Shown one piece after another: positions 6,462 to 12,630 of a stretch of DNA of 12,630 nucleotides (positions within the stretch are counted from its first letter, which is position 1; each line of letters begins with the position of its first letter). A program made the translations under genes and the position numbers. Source of the stretch: CAUZJO01 sp963580245 (GTDB taxonomy: Bacteria > Sumerlaeota > Sumerlaeia > MVZB01); the NCBI GenBank assembly GCA_963580245.1, contig CAUZJO010000137.1, positions 1 to 12,630 on the forward strand. Reading direction: 5' to 3'. The notes beneath the pieces were generated by a model, which had not been told where the DNA came from, made no database searches, and saw only the letters and a program-made list of their open reading frames with translations.

Positions 6462-6899
6462 ATGTCGGATCGTGAAGTCTGGTCAAAGTCGCCGAGAAGG
6501 AACGACAGGGAATTGCGATCCCCGAATCTCCCATACTCCCTTTCCTGCCGCCAGCCTCCGGATGAACTCGGCCAGGATCGCCGCCCCGCGTGTGGAAAGA
6601 GATTGGGCCCGGCCAATCCGCGAACTTCCGTCCGAGCCCCGGCCGGCGCACGGGCGGGTGCCGTTCGTCTGCAAGCCACGGCACTCGTGCTGCTGCTGGT
6701 CATTGGTGGGGGGGGGGTCGGCTGGCGCACCGTCGCCGTCCGGCGCCTGACCACGCAAGGCCGTTCAGCGCATAGCCCACCGTCGGACCGGCCTCCGAGT
6801 TCGGCCAAACGGCCCGACGCGCTGGTTCCCGCATCCACGAATTGGTCCCAGTGGCGTGGCCCGGCCCGCAATGCGGTCAGTCGCGAAAGCTCCGGCTGA
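6462..6899 (+). pseudogene. N-terminal part of the PQQ-like propeller gene, ended by an in-frame TGA
   Basis: This frame ends at TGA 6897-6899 and is in the same frame as the propeller gene that continues beyond it. Its last residues, NWSQWRGPARNAVSRESSG, are the typical opening of PQQ-like beta-propeller proteins in planctomycetes ('W.QWRGP.R.GVS.E'), and the codons after TGA read PQGWPPKEQWRRNVGVGATS, the expected continuation. A hydrophobic segment LQATALVLLLVIGG (about residues 70-83) would act as signal anchor or signal peptide; it runs into a G10 tract. The residues before about 65 are not convincingly coding and the true start is unclear (no Shine-Dalgarno at ATG 6462). The simplest reading is one point mutation, such as CGA or TTA to TGA, or a sequencing error. 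Together with 6945-8078 it forms one original gene. Confidence 0.6.
6708..6717 (+). repeat. Homopolymer tract of ten G
   Basis: Ten consecutive G lie within the hydrophobic leader region of the propeller gene (residues VIGGGGVGW). Such tracts are prone to slipped-strand length change and to sequencing error. At length ten the leader is in frame with the QWRGP motif. Confidence 0.85.
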
Positions 6900-6944
6900 C
6901 CCCAGGGCTGGCCCCCCAAAGAGCAATGGCGTCGCAACGTCGGC

Positions 6945-8078
6945 GTGGGGGCCACGTCGCCGATCTTGGTCGACGGGCGATTATACGCGATGGGATGGTC
7001 GGACGACGAGGCAGAGAACAGAGAGGAGATTCCGCTCGGGACGGACACGGTCTATTGCTTCGATGCGCTCACGGGTGAGGAACAATGGACGCAATCTTAC
7101 CCGTGCCGCTATCAGAGACGTCTTCGCGTCGGGGACGTAGGGCGTTACGGCGGCCCTTCGGCGACGCCCACCTTTGACGAAGCAACGGGCTGTCTCTATA
7201 CGCTCAGTGTTGACGGCGACCTGCGGTGCTGGGATACGAAGGATCGGGGCCGGCCGGTCTGGGCCAGGAACCTTTACGATGAGCATGACGTAAAACGGCG
7301 TCCGAACGTCGGTCGCGGCCAACGCGATTACGGTTATACATCATCGCCCTTGGTGCTGGGGGACCGGCTTATCGTCGAAGTCGGCGGTACTGGAGGCACG
7401 GTCATGGCGTTTGATAAAGAAACGGGCGACCGAAGTTGGGCGTCACACTATAAAGAACCGGCGGGACATAGCGGAGGACCCGCGCGCATTCAGATCGACG
7501 GCGCGGATTGCGTGGCCGCATTGACACTTAAGCATCTGGTCGTCATGCGTGCCGACATCGATCATGAAGGCGAGACAATCGACACAATCCAATGGAAAAC
7601 CGACTTCGGCTGCAACATCCCCACCCCGGCCGTCATCGGCAACCGCCTGTTGATCACCTCAGGCTACAACCGCAAACACATGGCGCTGTTTGAGGCGTCA
7701 TTGAATGGGCTACGGGAGAAATGGACCGCGCGGGAATACGCCACCGTCGCGAGCCCGGTTTTTTATCGCGACCACGTCTACCTGGTCGACCACTCGCTGA
7801 AGTGCGTCGACCTCAATACCGGCGAACTGAAATGGCAAGGCGGCGGCTTTCACCACGGCTCGTGTTTGGTCACGGCGGCGGACGACAAAATCATCGTCTT
7901 CGGCGATCACGACCTGGCGCTGGTCGATGCGCTCTCCGACGATGAATATCACGTCCTGAGCGAGATCAGCGGCATCACCCCCGGTGCCTGCTACCCGCAC
8001 GTCGCCCTGTCCGACGGAATCATCGCGTGCAAGGACAGCGAAGGAAACCTCGTCGCCCTCAGCGTCCGTGTGCCATAA
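6945..8078 (+). CDS. PQQ-binding-like beta-propeller repeat protein, 5' part lost behind an in-frame stop
   Basis: A 377-residue frame from GTG 6945 to TAA 8076-8078. It is built of about seven blade-like repeats, each with a 'P-hydrophobic-DGRLY' strand and a 'V.CFD..TGE..W' turn: SPILVDGRLYAMGW...VYCFDALTGEEQW; ATPTFDEATGCLYTLSVDG..CWDTKDRGRPVW; SSPLVLGDRLIVEVGG..VMAFDKETGDRSW; TPAVIGNRLLITSGYN; ASPVFYRDHVYLVDH..CVDLNTGELKW; VTAADDKIIVFGD; and HVALSDGIIACKDSEGNLVAL. The family is usually exported and often non-enzymatic; PQQ binding cannot be asserted. Translation from 6945 would lack both the export signal and the QWRGP start of the fold, which lie in the same frame upstream of TGA 6897-6899, so the gene is probably broken or misread at that codon. 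It converges on the glycosyltransferase ending at 8173. Confidence 0.8.
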   Translation: MGATSPILVDGRLYAMGWSDDEAENREEIPLGTDTVYCFDALTGEEQWTQSYPCRYQRRLRVGDVGRYGGPSATPTFDEATGCLYTLSVDGDLRCWDTKDRGRPVWARNLYDEHDVKRRPNVGRGQRDYGYTSSPLVLGDRLIVEVGGTGGTVMAFDKETGDRSWASHYKEPAGHSGGPARIQIDGADCVAALTLKHLVVMRADIDHEGETIDTIQWKTDFGCNIPTPAVIGNRLLITSGYNRKHMALFEASLNGLREKWTAREYATVASPVFYRDHVYLVDHSLKCVDLNTGELKWQGGGFHHGSCLVTAADDKIIVFGDHDLALVDALSDDEYHVLSEISGITPGACYPHVALSDGIIACKDSEGNLVALSVRVP

Positions 8079-8172
8079 TTATTATCTCCATTCGCGGCAA
8101 TCGTTTATCATGAACCCCAGCGAGTTCCACGCGGAAGTCGAATTCGGGTATCACCGATGAAGGAACGGCCCC

Positions 8173-9768
8173 TCAGTGGTCCGCCGGTTTAGGAGTCCAC
8201 AGTTTGGGGTATCCCTTCCCTGGTTTAGATATGTAATGGCGCGTCAGCATCTCACGGATGCGTTTGTCCTTCACGTTGGTGAAGAACCATTCCTCGGCCA
8301 CCGGAGAAAGCGCGATCAATTGGAACCGCTTGCGTTCGAGTTCCAGGAGAAACGATTGAGGCGACAGCTTGCCTCGGTCGAGCATCACGCAGTAGTAAAC
8401 GGGATCGTCGATGGCGTGGGCCAGGGGGTCGGGGTGGATAAACGAACTGTCCATGAGCAGCACGGGGGGCAGGGTCCGCGCCAAGCGTTCCTGCGAGAAT
8501 GTTTTTCGGGTGGAGTGCAGCGCCAACTCGATTCTCGCCATCCGCGATACCTCCCGCTGATTGAATTGAGTCAGGCTGCCGGTGTGTCGATGGAGGCTTG
8601 TCAACAGCCACCAGCCGACGCATAAGAGCCCGGTGAACCATGCCAAACGCTTCGTCGAAGGCGGCAGGGGCGAACCTGGGCGCAGCCAACGTTGATAAAA
8701 GATCGCCGCGGCCGTTCCGCTCAGCGCAAAGGGCTCGAGTAAGTAATTGACGTCCGAGCCGACCTTGAACAGTTGAAGCGCGCTCAGCGCGGTCGAGACG
8801 CAGAAATAGGCGCCGAGCGCCTTCGACTCGGTTGATTCCCCGGTGGATTTCCAAAGCCATCCCCCCAGTCCGATCAGCAGCGCGATTCGGACAAGCATGT
8901 CCCAAAGACCGACGAGCACTTCCGAAATTGTCTGGCCGAACAGTTGGGGAACCTGGAGGCCGACGAACATCGCCGTGTACGTGTTAAGCAAAAAGATGCC
9001 CGCGGTCGCCCAATTGAGGGCAAAGACCGAACAAGCCCCGCCCGCGACATAAACGAGGCTCCAGACGATGGCGTCCCTGGGTGAAAGCGAACGCCAGGCA
9101 AGGTAACCCACGACCATCGACGCGGCCCAGCCTTGCGGCTTATAACCGGCGGCCAGCCACAGGCAACCCAACACCGCCCAGCGTCGCCACGTGGGCCCCA
9201 GTCCACCCAACGCCACCCACACGGCCAGCATGTTCCAGAAAACCATCGGCGCGTCGGGACGATAGGTGACGGTATACTCCATCAAACCCGTCCACAGGCC
9301 GAACAAGCCCGCGCCGCATACGATCGCGCCCGAGCGTCCGCACCCGACTCGTATCGCCAACATGCACGTCAGCGCGCAGATGCCAAGCAGGGCCAGGACC
9401 GATTGAAGACGGCCAAGGAGATAGAACGAAAAGTCCGGTCGGCCTTGACCCGCCAGCCTGGCAATGCCGCCGACGGTCCAATACAACACCGGGCCATAGG
9501 GGGTGAACTGATGCGGCCACTCGCGCCAATCCGTGTAAAGCGGCCGGCCGCTCGCCACGCGCCACGCGCCCGTCACGACCGCGCCCTCGGGATAAGTCAG
9601 GTCCAGGCGAATCGTGATCCAGACGCAGAGATAAACGAATAGCAGCAGCGTGTTAAGCAGCAGCAGGCCCCCCAGCAGGGCTTTGGGAACCCGCGGCGGG
9701 CGCTTGGGCCGCGTCTGGGGGGGAGCCGCGGAGTCTGCATCGCCAGGTAAAGGCTTGTCGGGCATCAT
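8173..9768 (-). CDS. GT-C like membrane glycosyltransferase, 531 aa
   Basis: The product has a basic, proline-rich cytoplasmic N-terminus (residues 1-30) and TM1 at about 31-53. A periplasmic loop, DLTYPEGAVVTGAWRVASGRPLY, follows, where Glu61 sits at the position of the catalytic-loop acid of GT-C enzymes; PHQFTPYGPVLYW (85-97) comes next. Further hydrophobic segments include about 123-141, 148-163, 174-190, 197-208, 214-225, 235-262 and 287-307. YRPDAPMVFW (169-178) and YKPQGWAAS (209-217) are loop motifs common in related planctomycete proteins. Residues from about 400 are a soluble C-terminal domain (LLMDSSFIHPDPLAHAI, LELERKRFQLIALSP). The likely role is sugar transfer from a polyprenyl-phosphate donor in the periplasm; the substrate is unknown. 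It differs in sequence from the first GT-C gene. ATG 9768 is followed by a second ATG (9765) and has no clear Shine-Dalgarno. It appears monocistronic. Confidence 0.8.
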   Translation of the reverse strand: MMPDKPLPGDADSAAPPQTRPKRPPRVPKALLGGLLLLNTLLLFVYLCVWITIRLDLTYPEGAVVTGAWRVASGRPLYTDWREWPHQFTPYGPVLYWTVGGIARLAGQGRPDFSFYLLGRLQSVLALLGICALTCMLAIRVGCGRSGAIVCGAGLFGLWTGLMEYTVTYRPDAPMVFWNMLAVWVALGGLGPTWRRWAVLGCLWLAAGYKPQGWAASMVVGYLAWRSLSPRDAIVWSLVYVAGGACSVFALNWATAGIFLLNTYTAMFVGLQVPQLFGQTISEVLVGLWDMLVRIALLIGLGGWLWKSTGESTESKALGAYFCVSTALSALQLFKVGSDVNYLLEPFALSGTAAAIFYQRWLRPGSPLPPSTKRLAWFTGLLCVGWWLLTSLHRHTGSLTQFNQREVSRMARIELALHSTRKTFSQERLARTLPPVLLMDSSFIHPDPLAHAIDDPVYYCVMLDRGKLSPQSFLLELERKRFQLIALSPVAEEWFFTNVKDKRIREMLTRHYISKPGKGYPKLWTPKPADH

Positions 9769-9840
9769 GGGCTGAACGGTATCTCAGGTAGACTACATCC
9801 GCAACGGCCGGGCAAGAAGGCCAGACGGGCTTTGACGTAA

Positions 9841-10288
9841 GTGGAGTTGGAAGGTTCCCGTCTTCATGGGCATATCTCACGGATCCGTGAGTTGCAGCCC
9901 GTTTCCATTGCCTTTGGAATAACAGTTGAAAGCGTCGGCGAGGTCAAAGTCACGATGAAGGAGGACAAGCGGGCCTTGTTGGTGCGCATCCCCGAGTTGA
10001 CCCGGCGTGAACGGGCCGTCTGCGCCATCAACGGGATCGTCCATGAAAGCGCCTACGAGGGCGGATACCTCCACTGCGGCCCCGTGAAGGTCAATGACGA
10101 AATCCTGATCACCTTCCCAATCGAGCAACGGGTCATCAAAGCGACCCTGCACGAAACCGAGCACAAAGTGACGCTTAAGGGCAATACCGTGGTCGATATG
10201 AACCCCGGTGCCCACTACCCGCTGGAAAACCATGAGCGTTACCGGGCCGATCGAGCGTTTTGTTTCCAAAGAGCGATTCATCTTCTAA
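9841..10288 (+). pseudogene. C-terminal remnant of a GH127-like (beta-L-arabinofuranosidase-type) protein
   Basis: From about 9940 the translation KEDKRALLVRIPELTRRERA, then CAINGIVHES, GGYLHCGPVKVNDEILITFP, KVTLKGNTVVDMNP and HYPLENHERYRA follows the C-terminal beta-sandwich region of large GH127/DUF1680-like proteins: 'LRIP.W', 'VNG', 'GGY..I.....GD.I.I.FP.', 'Y...WRGNTVV.I.P....YPLY.R..YR'. Those proteins are around 600 residues, so the catalytic (alpha/alpha) domain is absent; an in-frame TAA at 9838-9840 closes the upstream side. The annotated-looking 3' end (CFQRAIHLLRRASRP, to 10308) is not family-like, but another frame reads GPIERFVSKERFIF and stops at TAA 10286-10288, which is the expected family ending. 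A frame change therefore occurred near 10243-10250. I read it as a decayed gene; glycan degradation would be the ancestral role. Confidence 0.65.
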
Positions 10289-10291
10289 GAC

Positions 10292-10313
10292 GCGCGTCTC
10301 GCCCATGACGCGC
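10292..10313 (+). terminator. GC-rich stem-loop after the GH127-like remnant
   Basis: GCGCGTC (10292-10298) pairs perfectly with GACGCGC (10307-10313) around an 8-nt loop, 3 nt after the family-type stop codon at 10286-10288. It overlaps a 12-bp palindrome at 10288-10299. No U-run follows, so a factor-independent terminator is only possible, not shown. Confidence 0.35.
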
Positions 10314-10568
10314 CGCCGCGTGGAGGTTGGTTGATCAGGAAAGCGCAACAAGTCATGGGCGTGGGGATTCATCAATAGGCCGGCTTTGTACTTCGGGAAA
10401 GGATAAGGCAATCTCGTGGACAAGAGCTATTTTCCTAATAATGATGACCACAAACAACATTCGACGTATTCTGAATGCAATATCTTTTCTATGCTTGGCT
10501 AACAAAGCTCGCGGCCGACAACGGTGTGCAGCGCAATAGTCGTCCGGTACGATACCCTGTCAGCCTTG
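10314..10568. other. Intergenic, transition to AT-richer DNA
   Basis: I see no gene in these 255 bases. Composition drops from GC-rich to near 45% around 10380-10500, marking the left border of the AT-richer block that holds the methyltransferase-like gene. No repeat or attachment site is recognisable. Confidence 0.5.
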
Positions 10569-11426
10569 CTATCTAAGTTTCGCGTAGCAAATCCACGTAT
10601 AGTATCGCGCTTCATCACGAAATAGCTCATGTGACGGCTTCGTTGGTCGCTCAAGTAATGGTCGTGGAGTCGGGTATGTTTCTTCATTCCATTCATCTCC
10701 CCAGCGAGTCTTGTCGGTCTTGAATACGGGCGGAAACTCATAATAGACTTCCAGGTGCTTTCGCAACATGCGTGAATCAATATTATTGGCTGGAATTCGC
10801 GCTGTTTCATATTGTGGCGTGAGGGAAATCGGGCCAAGGTCGATTAACTGCGCACATCTTCGTAGTACCTTAGATGCAACACCATCATGGAGCAACGGTT
10901 TTTTAGATTGAACAGGTTCAAATCCTGCGTTTGCAAATGCCTTCTTTAAGCTATAGCAATCACCTTGCACAACCGGATAATTGTCTTCAAATATAACGTG
11001 CTTGAACCCAAACCATTTGCATTGCTGTAGTCGCTTATACGCGTTCTGATGATCATCGATAAAGACGAGTGATCGATCGGTTACATCCGACCAATCTTGT
11101 TCAGAGAAGTCTCTATTAGAATAGACTGAGTTCTCAGAAATATATTCTCTGTAACTTAAATTTTGATCAATAGACACCAACCGGGCTCTCGGGCATGCTT
11201 TTTCTAATAGCCACGTACTCTGCCCCTTCCATATTCCACTTTCAACGATGAAATCCGGTGATAGTTTTCTTCCCATAAACCAAACTGCAAACATGTGCGG
11301 TGCCTTCATCCCGCCCTGATTGTCTTGTATGGGACGGCCGGCATAAATGCCAGAGAACTCATCGATGCTGCCAAGGATCTCATCTCTAGTCCAAGGCGGG
11401 TTACCGATTTGCGTCACGGTGTTCAA
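10569..11426 (-). CDS. Class I SAM-methyltransferase-like protein, possibly glycan-linked, acquired
   Basis: A 285-residue soluble protein. Residues 58-71 (DFIVESGIWKGQST) give a Rossmann motif-I-like 'E-S/G-x-x-x-G-x-S', followed by an acidic end of strand two (LVSIDQNL, Asp87), VFIDDHQNAYKRLQQC (121-136) and HVIFEDNYP (143-151). These fit a CmcI/class-I SAM-methyltransferase-like fold. From memory, similar proteins, with GGMKAPHMFAVWFMGRKL at 38-55, occur among surface-polysaccharide genes; no reaction is established. The start is TTG 11426: AGGAG lies 9 nt upstream (11440-11436) and no ATG is suitably placed. The gene is clearly AT-richer than its neighbours (about 45% G+C in sampled stretches) and sits between a decayed gene and an IS, which suggests horizontal acquisition. 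The C-terminus (RPLLERPTKPSHELFRDEARYYTW) is unassigned. Confidence 0.65.
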   Translation of the reverse strand: MNTVTQIGNPPWTRDEILGSIDEFSGIYAGRPIQDNQGGMKAPHMFAVWFMGRKLSPDFIVESGIWKGQSTWLLEKACPRARLVSIDQNLSYREYISENSVYSNRDFSEQDWSDVTDRSLVFIDDHQNAYKRLQQCKWFGFKHVIFEDNYPVVQGDCYSLKKAFANAGFEPVQSKKPLLHDGVASKVLRRCAQLIDLGPISLTPQYETARIPANNIDSRMLRKHLEVYYEFPPVFKTDKTRWGDEWNEETYPTPRPLLERPTKPSHELFRDEARYYTWICYAKLR

Positions 11427-11665
11427 CTAGCGCTTCTCCTGATCGTAAGGGATATCGATGTGGCTCGACCTCTGGGAAGCGACCGGTTGGCGCGGATGGT
11501 TACGCGTAAACCGTATTCTCGTTGTTGAACATCTTGTTGATTCGTGGCTGTATGATCCAAACGCTAATGGGGAAATAATACAGCAAATGTACTAGTTCAC
11601 CGTGAATTGGACAATTGCCGTTTGCGAGTTAGCTACCATCCCCGGCTGGGGATGAATGGGTTTTT
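11427..11665. other. AT-rich gap holding the probable downstream end of the IS3-type element
   Basis: There is no gene here. The sequence TGTACTAGTTCACCGTGAATTGGACA near 11588-11613, which includes the small palindrome TTCACCGTGAA, resembles in style an insertion-sequence terminus, and the transposase stop codon at 11666 lies about 55 bases inside it. The other end of the element is outside the window, so the inverted repeat cannot be confirmed. Confidence 0.35.
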
Positions 11666-11667
11666 TT
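11637..11667 (+). terminator. Stem-loop plus T7 tract at the edge of the IS
   Basis: CATCCCC (11637-11643) and GGGGATG (11648-11654) form a perfect 7-bp stem with loop GGCT. Six bases later comes TTTTTTT (11661-11667). In + orientation this looks like an intrinsic terminator with a slightly distant U-run, facing traffic into the IS and its minus-strand transposase. It could shield the element from outside transcription. Confidence 0.5.
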
Positions 11668-12630
11668 AAGGCATGGGAAGGAACTCTGCAATATCCTCAT
11701 GGATGAGGGGACAGCCTGGCTCAGCTGTCCCCCGCTCGATATTGCATCGAACCTCCGGCCGGTTATCCCTGACGAGTTGCTCCCCATCAGAGCTCGCTTC
11801 CGTTTCACCGGCCAAGACCATTGTGCTTTCCCCGCCCTGATCAGTCAAGCCCAACCGCCGAGCCCGGCGCGTCGCGCGGGCCGCCTCCAGCTTGTTGTCA
11901 CGCGCATCAAAGATTGCCTGCTCGCGCCCCTCCAACTTGTCCTTGGGCGTCACGTAGCCGATCGCGCCGTGCAAGCGGGTCGTATTGTAGTGGTGGATGA
12001 AGTCGGTTACAATCCTTCGCGCATCTTCGAGCGACAACGGCGTCTTGGGGCGGATGCAGCCATTCTTGATTGTTTTGTGATAGCGCTCCAACTTTCCATT
12101 GCTTTGCGGGTAGAAGGGCGATGTCCGCACGTGCGTCATGCCGCTCATTCTAATGAAATCCTTGAAATCACGAGCGATGAACTGGGGGCCGTTATCCGAG
12201 ATGATCCGCGGCGCCGCCTCGGGAAAACGCTCGCGCGCCCGCTGGATGATCGTCTCCACGTCGGCCTCGGTCATCGCCTCGCGGATTTTCCAGTGAACGA
12301 TGGTTCGGCTGTAGCCGTCCAGAAGACTGCACAGGTAATAAAACGTGCCGCGGATGTTCAGATAGGCGATATCGATGTGCCAGTGCTCGTGGGGCGCGGT
12401 CGGCTGGACGAATCCGGTCCCCTTCTTTGAGGGCTTCCCATTCCAGCGGCGCAACACCCCAGCTGCTCGCAGTACCCGATAGACGCTGCTGGGGCTGACC
12501 GCCACGATGTCGCGATCGAGCATCATGAACGTCAGTCGCCGGTAGCCCTCCAACGGATATTGCTCGTGAGATTTCACGATCGCCTGCTTCTCCCAATCCT
12601 CCAGCCAGAAGTCGCGCGGCACTTTGCCGT
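11666..12630 (-). CDS. IS3-type DDE transposase (integrase core), 5' partial
   Basis: The frame is open to the right window edge and ends at TAA 11668-11666, giving at least 318 residues. Residues (counted from GTG 12622) 12-56 form the HTH_21-like part: KQAIVKSHEQYPLEGYRRLT, SSVYRVLRAAGV. The integrase core then follows: HEHWHIDIAYLNI with Asp84, RIISDNGPQFIARDF with Asp143, and PQSNGKLERYHKTIK with Glu179. The last two are separated by 35 residues, the D-D-35-E spacing of retroviral-integrase-type transposases. HYNTTRLHGAIGYVTPKDKLEGR near 215-235 is the usual C-terminal signature. The short orfA that IS3 elements carry would lie beyond the window, so I cannot say whether the two are joined by frameshifting. 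All catalytic residues are present and the frame is intact, so the element may be active. The region after about 240 is a variable tail. Confidence 0.88.
   Translation of the reverse strand, partial: GKVPRDFWLEDWEKQAIVKSHEQYPLEGYRRLTFMMLDRDIVAVSPSSVYRVLRAAGVLRRWNGKPSKKGTGFVQPTAPHEHWHIDIAYLNIRGTFYYLCSLLDGYSRTIVHWKIREAMTEADVETIIQRARERFPEAAPRIISDNGPQFIARDFKDFIRMSGMTHVRTSPFYPQSNGKLERYHKTIKNGCIRPKTPLSLEDARRIVTDFIHHYNTTRLHGAIGYVTPKDKLEGREQAIFDARDNKLEAARATRRARRLGLTDQGGESTMVLAGETEASSDGEQLVRDNRPEVRCNIERGTAEPGCPLIHEDIAEFLPMP

Noticed and set aside
6897..6899. TGA as selenocysteine codon in the propeller gene
   Set aside because: The position is a non-catalytic N-terminal site where relatives carry an ordinary, usually hydrophobic residue. 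The sequence just downstream shows only a tiny GGGC-TG-GCCC stem, not a convincing bacterial SECIS.
10288..10299. 12-bp palindrome AGACGCGCGTCT as an operator
   Set aside because: It overlaps the 3' end of a decayed gene rather than a promoter and is better explained as part of the local stem-loop; GC-rich palindromes of this size arise by chance.
11699..12430. 243-residue plus-strand open frame opposite the transposase
   Set aside because: It is antisense to a transposase with a complete DDE motif; the frame stays open because of GC bias.
1..12630. tRNA, rRNA, CRISPR array or defence cluster
   Set aside because: I found no cloverleaf-like segment, no rRNA sequence, no regularly spaced direct repeats and no nuclease/helicase gene set.

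Overview
The window is GC-rich bacterial chromosome, roughly 60-65% G+C by eye, with a distinctly more AT-rich stretch near 10.4-11.65 kb. The gene content suggests a member of the Planctomycetota: two large GT-C type membrane glycosyltransferases, a PQQ-like beta-propeller protein, a GH127-like fragment, a secreted trypsin-fold pseudoprotease, weak Shine-Dalgarno signals and many decayed mobile elements. This assignment is inference; no rRNA or marker set is present.

Layout. Positions 1-400 hold two stacked transposase remnants on the + strand: the C-terminal end of an IS4/IS1634-like transposase and the tail of a second, different one. Positions 434-1110 (-) hold a signal-peptide protein whose frame breaks near 689; a PqqD-like helical tail continues in another frame. 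Positions 1126-1628 are non-coding and carry a near-perfect 32-bp inverted repeat and a GAAACC-rich repeat. 1629-2306 (+) is elbB. 5502 to 2377 (-) is a likely two-gene operon: an exported trypsin-fold protein that has lost all three triad residues, then a 728-residue GT-C membrane glycosyltransferase. 5668-6414 (+) is RNase III with an unusual Asp-to-Ser change at one metal-ligand position. 6462-8078 (+) is a PQQ-like beta-propeller frame cut by one in-frame TGA. 9768 to 8173 (-) is a second GT-C membrane protein. 9841-10288 (+) is the decayed C-terminus of a GH127-like protein. 11426 to 10569 (-) is an AT-richer SAM-methyltransferase-like gene, probably acquired. 12630 to 11666 (-) is an IS3-type DDE transposase that runs off the window.

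How the genes work together. Apart from the pseudoprotease/glycosyltransferase pair, the genes look like separate transcription units. Cell-envelope glycan chemistry is the only shared theme: two GT-C enzymes, a GH127 remnant, and a methyltransferase of a kind seen among polysaccharide genes. I see no defence system, CRISPR array, tRNA, rRNA or clear new multigene system. The more unusual signals are at the protein level (RNase III Asp-to-Ser, full loss of the protease triad, the in-frame TGA next to a G10 tract), plus a dispersed repeat that seems also to lie inside a glycosyltransferase gene.
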